Source of the DNA: Mytilus californianus
Lineage: Eukaryota > Mollusca > Bivalvia > Mytilida > Mytilidae
Length of the DNA: 64,000 nt
Assembly (NCBI RefSeq): GCF_021869535.1
Contig: NW_026262701.1
Span: forward strand, 50,719,278-50,783,277
Direction of reading: 5' to 3'
Of the stretch, positions 49,601-55,300 are shown in pieces; within the stretch, counting starts at the first letter, position 1; every line of letters starts with the position of its first letter. The notes beneath the pieces are model-generated. The model had not been told where the DNA came from. It did no database searches and saw only the letters and a list, made by a program, of their open reading frames with translations. A program made the position numbers and the translations under genes.

Positions 49601-51953
49601 AATGGACACCTATTTAAAGTCATTACGGCATTTGATAGTTCAACTCGCACCTAAAACTATTTTTAAAGTTTTCTTTCCTTTTTATTTGAGAATAGTTTTT
49701 CTTTTTTTTTATATATATTTTTTTTGCAAAACTTACAATTTCAGAGGTTCATTTTGTACATCGTTAATTACCCAGCCGTCATGGCAGTGGCACATGTAAT
49801 TAAGCAGAAAGAATACACAATAAACAATAATCAGTTGGCTTTCTGTTTGAAGTTTTCTCAATATTCAATTGGGTATTGACCTAAATATATGTAAAAATTT
49901 AGGCAAAAATAAATTAAAAAATTTACTGAAAAAACAGCTCAAATTAAATTCTCAAAATGATTGGGAGAAAATGCGAGATTTTTATTTACAGAATCAAGGC
50001 AAATTGGACACTTATTTTTCATTCAAGAGGTCATTTGACTATGAAAATTATTTAGATTTAAAGCACCCCCAAAAACATTTGTTAACAAAAAACAGACTCA
50101 GCAATCAATGTTTAAGAATAGAAACTGGCAGACATGAACGTTTTATCAGTGTATGTGGTAAATATGAAATATTACCTCGACATGAGAGGATATGTTTATA
50201 TTAGAATTCAAATTCTATTGAAAATGAAATGCACTTTCTTCTGGAATGCCCTCTTTACAATAACCTCAGAAGAGATATGACTGATTATATAAAAAAATAC
50301 CCCAGTTCAGTTAATTTAAAAAGAAATGATCTTTTTACATGGATCACGAGTAATGAAGATAGCAGTTTTTTATCTATTTTATGTGCATCCCTTGATAAAG
50401 GCCTGCAACTTAGAAAATCAGAAAATTAGTTAGATAGCAAAATTATCTCCCCTTGACCACTGACCCTTTCCTCATGCATTTGAACTATTATTTTATGTTT
50501 CTTTAATCACTATGTAATGTTTATGTTATGTTGTTATTAATGTTATGCTCTTAATGGGCCCTTTAATTTGAAAAAAAAAAATATTGTATTGTATTGTATT
50601 AATAATGTTTTGATTGGTTTTTACTTTAAAAACTTATGAACTTATATCAATTACAAACAATATAAAAAAGAAGACGTGGTATGATTGCAAATGAGACAAC
50701 TCTCCACAAGAGACCAAATGACACAGATATTAACAACTATAGGTCACCGTACGGCCTTCAACAATGAGCAAAGCCCATACCTCACAGTCAGCTATAACCC
50801 GTTTGTTGTTTAAAATTTTCAGGTAGTTTTTTATCTTTCATAATTAAAATAAATGGGGAATGTGTATTTGTCCATGGGACACAGATGATGCCCCCGCTTG
50901 CATATACTGTTAAAGAGGGACATAACTCAAGAACTGTAAAAGTGACGCTACCCAAATTAGTACTTGATCTGAGTTTTGTGGTAAGAAGCATTGTGTATAA
51001 GTTTCATAACATTTGGTTGAGGCAAACTAAAGTTAGCGAGAGAAACAAAAAATTCAGCAATTTTGATATTTGTAAAGGAGCATAACTCTAGAACGGTAAA
51101 ATTGACGCCACCAAAATTCAAACTTGATCTGTGTTTTGTGGTAATTAGCATTGTGTATCAGTTTCATGTCATTTGGTTGAGGCAAACTAAAGTTAGAGAA
51201 CAGAAACTAATTTTGGGACATACAGACGGACAAGGGTAAAAGTTAATGCCCCCTCCGATACGGCTGGGGCATAAAAAAGTAAAGATAGGAACCATTACAG
51301 AAGCTGTTGTTTAATCCACAGATGAGGATAAAAACTACTTTAATCATTGTAATTTGAATTGGGTTTTTTTTCTGCATTTCCTGTCTACTTGTATAAAATG
51401 AATAACGTTGGCACCAATCTTGAAGCCATGTTTACTAGTAATGTGCAGTTGTCATGAAATAGACGTTCCTTTATGATATAAGTTCCAATAGGAACAGATA
51501 TTACAGTCCCTTTGTTTATAACAAAGTTTCCATTGGAACTTCTCTTACGTGCAACAAATATATGTTGACACCTCGAGTGAAAATATTTAAAAATATCATG
51601 ATAAATGGAATCTACGATAATTTACTTGCAAAACATAATATTAATTGCAGGGGTGCTGAAAAAACTACCTCGGATGCCAAATTAACCTGGTCATGAATTG
51701 ACTAGGTGCCGAATTGACTTGAACGGGTGCCGAAGTGACTAGAATACCCATTGAATCATGAAAATTTATTTTTGTCAATTTGAGAAGTTTTTATATTTTC
51801 TCTGAAAGTGACAGACAAGTTTCAACAAGATAAAATGAAATATTTTCACATCAATAGTGTAGTGTTTGTGTTAAGAGTCAATGCTTTTAAAAGGAAATAA
51901 TGCAAAATTAGATGTCTAAACCTTTTCAGAGTAGGCCTCGGCTGAGAAATCAT
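25571..51953 (-). CDS. PROSER3: Probable PROSER3 ortholog, 13 exons, 709 residues (complete)
   Basis: Thirteen minus-strand exons, all with AG acceptors and GT donors, join with matching phases to 2130 nt (709 codons plus TAA). Landmarks resemble vertebrate proline and serine rich 3 as I remember it: ESWPS (87-91), YIERFRSGQPMSREERQ (158-174), DFWWL (183-187), and PEEDVLYQWRLKRKVEQAR (322-340). The protein is hydrophilic, with a long acidic/basic Ser-rich middle (exon 10, residues 420-621) and a short C-terminal helix (LRQQRAQYEEQLRHIDDML). There is no signal peptide or membrane segment. The molecular function of this family is poorly known, so none is assigned. The 5' end faces PFDN2 across a 266-bp promoter. 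Introns range from about 0.2 to 5.7 kb and are full of mobile DNA. The identification is from remembered motifs, not a search. Confidence 0.72.
26031..26121 (-). CDS. PROSER3: PROSER3-like exon 12
   Basis: 91 nt, acceptor TCTATTTCAG, donor GTAAAA. It encodes DDSYESDGEYPDDQLLHML and RQQRAQYEEQL, an acidic patch followed by a helix with heptad-like spacing. Confidence 0.75.
26196..26300 (+). repeat. GCCAATGAGACAACT dispersed repeat, variant
   Basis: AGATATAAGAAGATGTTGCA, GACAACTCTCCATCCAAG and AAACCATTATAGGTCAAAGT place it with the copies at 41283 and 63135 (reverse). It lies in intron 11 of the PROSER3-like gene. Confidence 0.6.
26993..27122 (-). CDS. PROSER3: PROSER3-like exon 11
   Basis: 130 nt, acceptor TTTCCAG, donor GTAATT. 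The correct frame reads VVKDRLFNISTSTVLSSID and then SEISSPPRHPKF (residues 622-665). A longer open frame in the other phase here is an artefact. Confidence 0.72.
27826..28431 (-). CDS. PROSER3: PROSER3-like exon 10 (largest)
   Basis: 606 nt, acceptor TTATTTTAG, donor GTAAAT. It encodes residues 420-621, Lys/Asp/Glu/Ser-rich and probably disordered (SKVSEKDKEIDSDRYKF, RKIITDDDKSIPKEDD). It ends VDNAIGQ in phase 0 and can be skipped without a frameshift. Confidence 0.78.
28683..28859 (-). CDS. PROSER3: PROSER3-like exon 9
   Basis: 177 nt, acceptor ATATATCAG, donor GTACTT. It encodes residues 361-419 (KEIDQKLDEFKQRLSGRGG and onward), phase 0 at both ends. Confidence 0.75.
29144..29428. mobile_element. 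285-bp MITE with TTTAAGGTGGTAC TIRs
   Basis: It starts TTTAAGGTGGTACCAAACAC and ends TATGTACCACCTTAAA, 13-bp inverted ends. The flanking TTAA on both sides could be a target duplication, as in piggyBac-type insertions, but it could also be part of the TIR. There is no coding capacity. Confidence 0.65.
29433..30862 (+). repeat. Minisatellite element, about 147-bp units, 3' hairpin
   Basis: The signature GAGGTCAAGGTCA (with variants) recurs near 29628, 29778, 29928, 30073, 30214, 30364 and 30510, spacing 141-150 bp. The element opens near ATGTCTCGCCTACTAT and closes with GTCGAGCTTTTCTGCGACAA followed by AAGTCGCAGGCTCGAC, a nested hairpin. Reverse-frame ORFs inside (29885-30190) come from the repeat units and are not genes. 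Confidence 0.75.
31229..31404 (-). CDS. PROSER3: PROSER3-like exon 8 (conserved core 2)
   Basis: 176 nt, acceptor TTGTTTAAAG, donor GTAAGA. It encodes residues 302-360 with PEEDVLYQWRLKRKVEQAR, the best family landmark, probably a basic helix. Confidence 0.8.
31470..32332. mobile_element. Non-autonomous hAT-type element 1, 8-bp TSD
   Basis: Ends are TAGGGATGTCAACGAGTAC and GAGTTGACATCCCTA, with subterminal GTACTCGAGTATCGCTCGGT repeated in both orientations. It is flanked by perfect 8-bp direct duplications GTTTTAAC (31462-31469 and 32333-32340), the size made by hAT transposases. At 863 bp with no transposase frame it must be mobilised in trans. It lies in intron 7 of the PROSER3-like gene. 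Confidence 0.88.
33120..33565 (+). repeat. Dispersed repeat ending CAGCGGTATACTACTG
   Basis: The block GTGTCGTTGTTCTCCTCTTA, TGCGTTTCCCTCAG, CGATTTATGAGTTTCGAACA, GCGGTATACTACTGTTGCC matches a high-copy family I remember from mussel DNA. The open frame at 33161-33352 lies in its left part and shows no recognised domain. Confidence 0.5.
33566..33775 (+). pseudogene. LINE reverse transcriptase C-terminal remnant
   Basis: Conceptual translation gives YGAIVWDPYTVTKKNKLEG, IQCQAAKSITRDYKSKEDG, then after an apparent frameshift a piece like VSKMLAELELQQDLQTRRTK. YGA.VWDPYT..LE..Q..AA and ML..L.L..L..RR are typical of the C-terminal end of non-LTR retrotransposon polymerases. Short and broken, it is a fossil. 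Confidence 0.65.
33840..34385. repeat. Palindromic element with about 200-bp internal tandem duplication
   Basis: CCAATAATAAGGCCAATACA and GAAATACACGTAATAG begin two near-identical units (about 33925-34115 and 34122-34320), each running through TTATTAATTAACTACAGTG to GATTCGGTGCCGT. To the left, inverted text (TATTTCTGTATTTGCCTTGT, TATTGGTCTGAGGCGAAGC) makes a foldback with the first unit. Confidence 0.65.
35588..35715 (-). CDS. PROSER3: PROSER3-like exon 7
   Basis: 128 nt, acceptor AATTTCAG, donor GTAAGA. It encodes residues 259-302, Ser-rich (ASSVASSDPIVSTDGLGSS), ending RPSFARKW. Confidence 0.72.
35867..37438. mobile_element. 1.57-kb element with AGCTCCAGATAAG TIRs
   Basis: The left end AGCTCCAGATAAG and right end CTTATCTGGAGCT are exact inverted copies of 13 bp. 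Inside, TTGGGTTTTTCACC-like motifs lie near the left and ATTGGGTTTTTAATT near the right. The middle (36740-37260) is richer in CpG than its surroundings. No transposase frame was seen and no target duplication is clear. It lies in intron 6 of the PROSER3-like gene. Confidence 0.65.
38196..39527. mobile_element. Non-autonomous hAT-type element 2, 8-bp TSD, with nested foldback
   Basis: Ends TAGGGATGTTAATGAGTACT and GAGTTGACATCCCTA match element 1. Perfect 8-bp duplications GTAAATAC flank it (38188-38195 and 39528-39535). It is 1332 bp, longer than element 1 partly because a palindromic insert sits at 38681-38820. It lies in intron 6 of the PROSER3-like gene, 28 bp from exon 6. Confidence 0.88.
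38681..38820. mobile_element. Foldback element inside hAT element 2
   Basis: AATTATAGCCTTTGTAGGAGG at one side and ATAAATAGGCTATAATTAT at the other frame a long inverted repeat: GGTCGATACAAGGATATATT pairs with the reverse of GGTCGATATATCCTGTATTG. Its centre is GAGGACGAAGTCCGAG. A structure of similar style is at 33840. Confidence 0.65.
39555..39625 (-). CDS. PROSER3: PROSER3-like exon 6
   Basis: 71 nt, acceptor ATTTTTCAG, donor GTAGTA. It encodes DLAPHALDDTTKLLQEKADRLLDS (residues 236-259), a likely amphipathic helix. It lies only 28 bp from the end of the hAT element at 38196. Confidence 0.72.
40159..40393 (-). CDS. PROSER3: PROSER3-like exon 5 (conserved core 1)
   Basis: 235 nt, acceptor GAATTACAG, donor GTAAAT. 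It encodes residues 157-235, including YIERFRSGQPMSREERQ and DFWWL, then Ser/Pro-rich sequence with SPISPYKGHDKGFGY. Confidence 0.78.
40684..40850 (+). repeat. GCCAATGAGACAACT dispersed repeat
   Basis: GATGTGGTATGATTGCCAAT, then a doubled GGCAATGAGACAACTC and ACCACTAGAGACCAAA. It lies in intron 4 of the PROSER3-like gene, between exons 4 and 5. Confidence 0.6.
40891..41070 (-). CDS. PROSER3: PROSER3-like exon 4
   Basis: 180 nt, acceptor ATATTTCAG, donor GTAGGT. It encodes residues 97-157, hydrophilic, with no recognised motif. It enters and leaves in phase 2. Confidence 0.72.
41283..41450 (+). repeat. GCCAATGAGACAACT dispersed repeat, variant
   Basis: AGATATAAGAAGATGTGGTA, GACAACTCTCCATCAAAG, then CGGAGCCTTGGCTCACACCG and AGCAAGCTATAAAGGGCC. 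The 63135 copy is its inverted counterpart. It lies in intron 3 of the PROSER3-like gene. Confidence 0.6.
42444..42619 (-). CDS. PROSER3: PROSER3-like exon 3
   Basis: 176 nt, acceptor TACTTTCAG, donor GTAAAT. It encodes residues 39-97 and ends with HFDESWPSTDRPL, whose ESWPS is one of the conserved landmarks. Confidence 0.75.
43478..44466 (+). repeat. GTCTCGC minisatellite element, about 165-bp units, 3' hairpin
   Basis: The left end is CACAGAGATATGTCTCGCC. The signature ATCTCCATGGAAATGAGA recurs near 43617, 43780, 43949, 44114 and 44280 (spacing 163-169 bp). The right end is TGTCTCGCTTTTTGACTCCG followed by TCAAGGCGAGACA, a strong hairpin. The reverse ORF 43483-43716 is a by-product of the units. 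Confidence 0.78.
44466..44545 (+). repeat. GCCAATGAGACAACT dispersed repeat, partial
   Basis: GATGTGGTATGATTGCCAAT, GAGACGACTATCCACTAAAG and GTGGATGTAAGCAATTA match 23581. It abuts the end of the preceding minisatellite element. Confidence 0.55.
45062..45912 (+). repeat. GTCTCGC minisatellite element, second copy
   Basis: Left end GTTGACACAGAGATATGTCT; units with CATGGAAATGAGA near 45377, 45548 (variant) and 45752; right end TGCTTTTTCAACGCGAGACA, a weaker form of the 44466 hairpin. It shares units with 43478-44466, at about 170-205 bp spacing. Confidence 0.72.
46141..46222 (-). CDS. PROSER3: PROSER3-like exon 2
   Basis: 82 nt, acceptor CTATACAG, donor GTAGGA. It encodes residues 11-38, rich in Pro and Tyr (DPFYVDPPPKAHYYP), and leaves in phase 0. 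Confidence 0.7.
47156..47312. mobile_element. Perfect-arm foldback element
   Basis: AAATAATTCATGGGGGCTTG at the left is the reverse complement of CAAGCCCCCATGAATTATTT at the right. The inner arms TTTTACCACGGGTTG / CAACCCGTGGTAAAA continue the pairing, around a second palindrome TTTTACCCCTCGCTATCGCT followed by CAGGGTAAAA. The sequence at 46730-46760 carries a related CCCGTGGTAAAATAT, so the full element may start there. Confidence 0.7.
48128..48290 (-). repeat. AGGGGCCAGCTGAAGG dispersed repeat, inverted partial copy
   Basis: AATTGAGAATGGAAATGGGG, GTCAAAGAGACAACAACCCG and AGCGAGAAACTTG are the reverse of the 10614 copy. It breaks off before the GGGGCCAGCTG part. Confidence 0.65.
49237..49426. 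mobile_element. Foldback element, about 190 bp
   Basis: GACCTAATTCCATGAATTCT at the left pairs with AGAATTCGGTCTAATTGG at the right. The inner arms carry TTGATCTTCATTTCCTTTTT and its inverse. Arms of about 80 nt with scattered mismatches surround an A-rich loop. Confidence 0.6.
49860..50602 (+). pseudogene. LINE 3' end: broken polymerase C-terminus and tail
   Basis: The frame from about 49866 reads through LSNQCLRIETGRHERF and RHERICLY, hits an in-frame TAG at 50202-50204, and continues in the same frame with ENEMHFLLECPLYNNLRRDM. Gly-Arg-His, the Cys/His knuckle R.C..(stop)...E.E.HFLLECP.Y and a downstream basic region are typical of the C-terminus of non-LTR retrotransposon proteins. The stop sits where the second knuckle Cys is expected. 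A 3' UTR and an A-rich ATTGT-repeat tail (50571-50602) end it. It is 5'-truncated and inactive. Confidence 0.75.
50664..50800 (+). repeat. GCCAATGAGACAACT dispersed repeat
   Basis: GACGTGGTATGATTGCAAAT, GAGACAACTCTCCACAAGAG and GGCCTTCAACAATGAGCAAA. After it, two diverged units at 50880-51200 share AGGAGCATAACTCTAGAACG-like and CATTTGGTTGAGGCAAACTA text, a small tandem repeat. Confidence 0.6.
51922..51953 (-). CDS. PROSER3: PROSER3-like exon 1 (start codon)
   Basis: ATG is at 51953-51951. It reads MISQPRPTLK plus 2 nt, donor GTTTAG. The split Arg codon is completed by exon 2, giving KRDPFYVDPPP. Two short upstream ORFs precede this ATG. Confidence 0.65.
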
Positions 51954-51979
51954 GTCAAGTGGACTTCCAGTTTGAACAT
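51950..51979 (-). promoter_or_regulatory. Upstream ORF 2, stop overlaps main ATG
   Basis: ATG at 51979-51977 opens a nine-codon frame (MFKLEVHLT) whose TGA overlaps the main start codon as ATGA. This is an arrangement in which reinitiation, or leaky scanning past two ATGs, would set output of the main protein. Confidence 0.45.
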
Positions 51980-52219
51980 CTCTCTATTTCGCCGCCATCT
52001 GTAAACAAAGTGAGGATTTCTAAAAATTCCAAATCTAATCGTAAAACGAACAATATGTTTTTGAAATATATTTCACTAGTTCTTTATAAATGTTGTTGAA
52101 ATCCCGAATAAATATTAAATTCGGCTTTTCAATACAATTTAAATGAATAAATACCAAATCTAATTCAAAATATTGGTATATATATTTGGATTTCGTTTTC
52201 TTAGACGAAGAGCATTAAA
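51954..52219. promoter_or_regulatory. Divergent promoter between PROSER3-like gene and PFDN2
   Basis: Only 266 bp separate the two start codons, which point away from each other. The interval contains TTTCGCCGCCATCTG (51987-52001), a good match to the YY1 consensus GCCGCCATCTTG, near where the minus-strand transcript should start. There is no TATA box at a clear place. Tight head-to-head spacing with such a motif is typical of shared housekeeping promoters. Confidence 0.65.
51984..51998 (-). promoter_or_regulatory. Upstream ORF 1 in the PROSER3-like leader
   Basis: ATGGCGGCGAAATAG is a four-codon ORF (MAAK) 45 nt before the main ATG and in frame with it. Its ATG lies inside the YY1-like motif, so translation depends on where transcription starts. 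Confidence 0.45.
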
Positions 52220-52344
52220 ATGGCTGCGAAAGGAAAAGGCAAAACACAGGAGCAAATAGTTGCTGGTTTTCAGGAATTAAGACAACAACAAAGAGCAGTT
52301 GCTAGCAAAATATCAGAGCTAAATGTAGATTTAAAGGAACACGA
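52220..52344 (+). CDS. PFDN2: PFDN2 exon 1
   Basis: 125 nt, residues 1-41 plus 2 nt of Glu42. The frame reads on into the intron for about 28 codons, but only the GA/GTTAGT donor gives the family-like join HE-IVIDTLKE. Confidence 0.92.
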
Positions 52345-55300
52345 GTTAGTTCTCCATAATTATTACTATAAAGCTTGTATTTTAACCACGTGTTTGGTTG
52401 AAAAGGGGGAGACAACCTTTTTTTTTTAGAAATGCCTGGAGATCATGTTTACACTTGATAGCAACTATCATCACAAAATGTGGTGTTATCTTGTTATTGA
52501 CATCAAATGAAGATTTAGTTTTCTTGTCTAAAGATCTGCTTAATTCTATAGCAGTTAAGGATATGAATAAAATTGTACTACTGTAGGTGTAATACCACCA
52601 TTGATTTTCCCCTATTAGTCTTTGTTAAATTTGCACTTTTCAAAAAATTGTGCAGAATTTATCTTTGTTTCAAATAAAGAAATACTTGGCATGAGTAAAG
52701 TTTGATCCTGTCCAGTACTATAGAAAAAATTTCACATAACATTTCATTGCATATAAGAAAATAACCATCACTGGAAGTTAACCAATCAAATTTTCCCCCT
52801 TTTTTAACCTGTATACAAGCTTTAGTAACCATGTAACCTCAAGTTTCCAAAATATTCTATAGAAACCCCAAATAAAAAAATAATGGTGCTTTGAAATACC
52901 CAAGATATATGTTTATGACCCAGAAATGTTTTACTGCAATGAAATGTATGATCAATTACCTACAACTGTCAAATTCAAGGGAATATTTTTTTTCGACCTA
53001 TTTTCGTATGCAACCGGATGTGACGTACTATGATTTGGTGGTATTACACCTAAAGAAGACTTTTTTGTTAAATAAACTGAATGTGACTTTTTTCCTTTGT
53101 TATACTGGTTATTTCAAGCATTCCTGTCAAGTTTTGTCATAATCAGTTCAATAGTTTGAGAAAAATCTAGTATAATGTAAGACGACATCTGCAGCGATTC
53201 GAGCTAAATTTCTTCGAAAAATCCAAACCAAGCCGCATCATGATAGAATATAGTGTGGACCAATAAATGATCAAATATTTATCTCATCTGCCTACAAACA
53301 GTTGAATATGATACAAAAGATGACTTTAGGATGATAAATACTACCAATGGACCTCTTTGTCTTCCTTATAAGGTCTCTTTTGGTCCATTTATACCTCTCA
53401 TTTCCTCAAAATTTCTACTTTATAGGCCAATAAATAAAAATTTTGGGGTAACTTTCACTCATTTATGATAGAAATGTTATAATAAATGATTAATTGAAGT
53501 ATTCAAGCTGAATGAACTATCCGTATAAAAGTTTACTGTCTCCAAGGAGGTTTCAATAAGTCCTTACGTAAAACTTAAATTTACGCCGCGTTCCAGAGAG
53601 GGACATAAAAAGCTTCTCTTTTGGTGAATAATTTGTTGTTACTGCTTTAAAAATAATTTCATTTACTTAAAACTATATATTTATTAAAGTATTTCTTAGG
53701 AAAAATTTTCTAGTATAGCAGAATATAAGAAAGAAGGAGAAAAAGCTCCCCAAAACTCTAAGTATGGCTTATTCTGTCAACTAATATTCATGGTAAAGTC
53801 CTATTTCAAGGAAATTTTCTCATAAAATGTGTTTTGGAGACTCAATCCACTCAGAATATTTCATTATTAGTAATATTTCACTTAAATAGCAAGAAATTTT
53901 AACACATGAGAGTACTCACAAGGTCAAAGGTGCATGTACAGCTTCCTATATTAGGTGTAATACCACCATTGATTTTCCCCTATTAGTCTTTGTTAAATTT
54001 GCACTTTTCAAAAAATTGTGCAGAATTTATCTTTGTTTCAAATAAAGAAATACTTGGCATGAGTAAAGTTTGATCCTGTCCAGTACTATAGAAAAAATTT
54101 CACATAACATTTCATTGCATATAAGAAAATAACCATCACTGGAAGTTAACCAATCAAATTTTCCCCCTTTTTTAACCTGTATACAAGCTTTAGTAACCAT
54201 GTAACCTCAAGTTTCCAAAATATTCTATAGAAACCCCAAATAAAAAAATAATGGTGCTTTGAAATACCCAAGATATATGTTTATGACCCAGAAATGTTTT
54301 ACTGCAATGAAATGTAGGATCAATTACCTACAACTGTCAAATTCAAGGGAATATTTTTTTTCGACCTATTTTCGTATGCAACCGGATGTGACGTACTATG
54401 ATTTGGTGGTATTACACCTGTAGTGAAGATAATTCAGATTCTCAATAGACAATAGACGTATTTACACTTGTATGCAAATTTGTCCGCCATTACTTAAAAT
54501 CACACAAGTTCCCGTCAAATTTGACATCACAATTTTAAATATTTGACGTCATAATTAAAAATTGATTGTTGCTTGACGTCAAAAATTTATTTGGAGACCG
54601 ATCTAAGATCATTCTGAGACAAAATTCAGCTAAATACGAAAAGTGTAAATACAAATATACCTTTATTCTGAACCATATTCTTATTTGGCCTCACACAGAT
54701 TCTCTTATCATATTCCACTAAGGAAGAGCTATAAAGTTAAGAGTTATCACACTTCAAACCAGCATGGACATGTGCAGTGGTTAATCTAAGCTCTAGCCTT
54801 TTTTTTTTAATTCATTCCTCCTTTTAAGTTTTGCTCAGTTTACTAACACTTTTGTACATTACAGGGCGTACAAAACACCTTAATGCTATTTGTCCACCAT
54901 TACTGGACTTCACAGGGTTTGACACTAACTAAATGTATGTACTAGCCTGCAGGGCTAGTGAAATTATTATTCTACTAGTCCTCTTGTCAATTCACTAGCC
55001 CTCCAAATGCTGAAGGCACTTGGACGGTCATGCCACCAGCACGATCATATCTAGGAGGGTCTGGGGCATGCCCCCCCCCCCCAGAAAATTTTGATACAAA
55101 TGAAGCTAAATCCTGTGTTCTGGAGCATTTCCAGAGGGTTTTGAACATGTTTTGTTTCATGAAATTTCACTGGTTTGCTAATAAAAAATACCCAAAAAAA
55201 AAAAATATTTTCATATTTTAATCATCTACATGTATATTAAGAATGTGTTCAACTTATTTTGAAGACCCCTTTAGATCATTACTTCATCATCATCCTCATT

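Larger units (their letters stand above)
49532..51745. mobile_element. Possible TIR element hosting a LINE fragment
   Basis: The left AATGGGTACCAGTCAAATTG (then GACACCTGG and CAATTAGGCACC) resembles the reverse complement of the right end (AATGGGTATTCTAGTCAC, then GGCACC and AATTCGGCACCTAGTCAA). The match is imperfect, so the assignment is tentative. The LINE remnant at 49860-50602 and a dispersed repeat at 50664 lie between the ends. Confidence 0.4.
52585..54419. mobile_element. Composite unit with 467-bp direct terminal repeats
   Basis: The two 467-bp copies bracket 901 bp of non-coding sequence (53052-53952). If the ends are taken as GGTGTAATACC...GGTATTACACC, the outer flanks share TGTA (before 52587 and after 54418), which would be a 4-bp target duplication for insertion of the whole 1.8-kb unit. 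Neither single copy has such a duplication by itself. No open frame, primer-binding site or polypurine tract supports an LTR element. Confidence 0.6.

Noticed and set aside
51984-52231. Shared MAAK start between upstream ORF 1 and PFDN2
   Set aside because: Both read ATGGC.GCGAAA, but they are on opposite strands in a promoter. It is probably coincidence, or both reflect a YY1-type ATGGCGGC motif.
52585-54419. LTR retrotransposon with 467-bp LTRs
   Set aside because: TG...CA ends can be drawn inside the repeats, but the flanks then show no direct duplication. No tRNA-like primer site follows the left copy, no polypurine tract precedes the right copy, and the middle has no coding frame.
55060-55090. 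Poly-C tract as a regulatory element
   Set aside because: The run of C near GGGGCATG is part of a low-complexity tract in a repeat (54945-55090). Nothing points to function.
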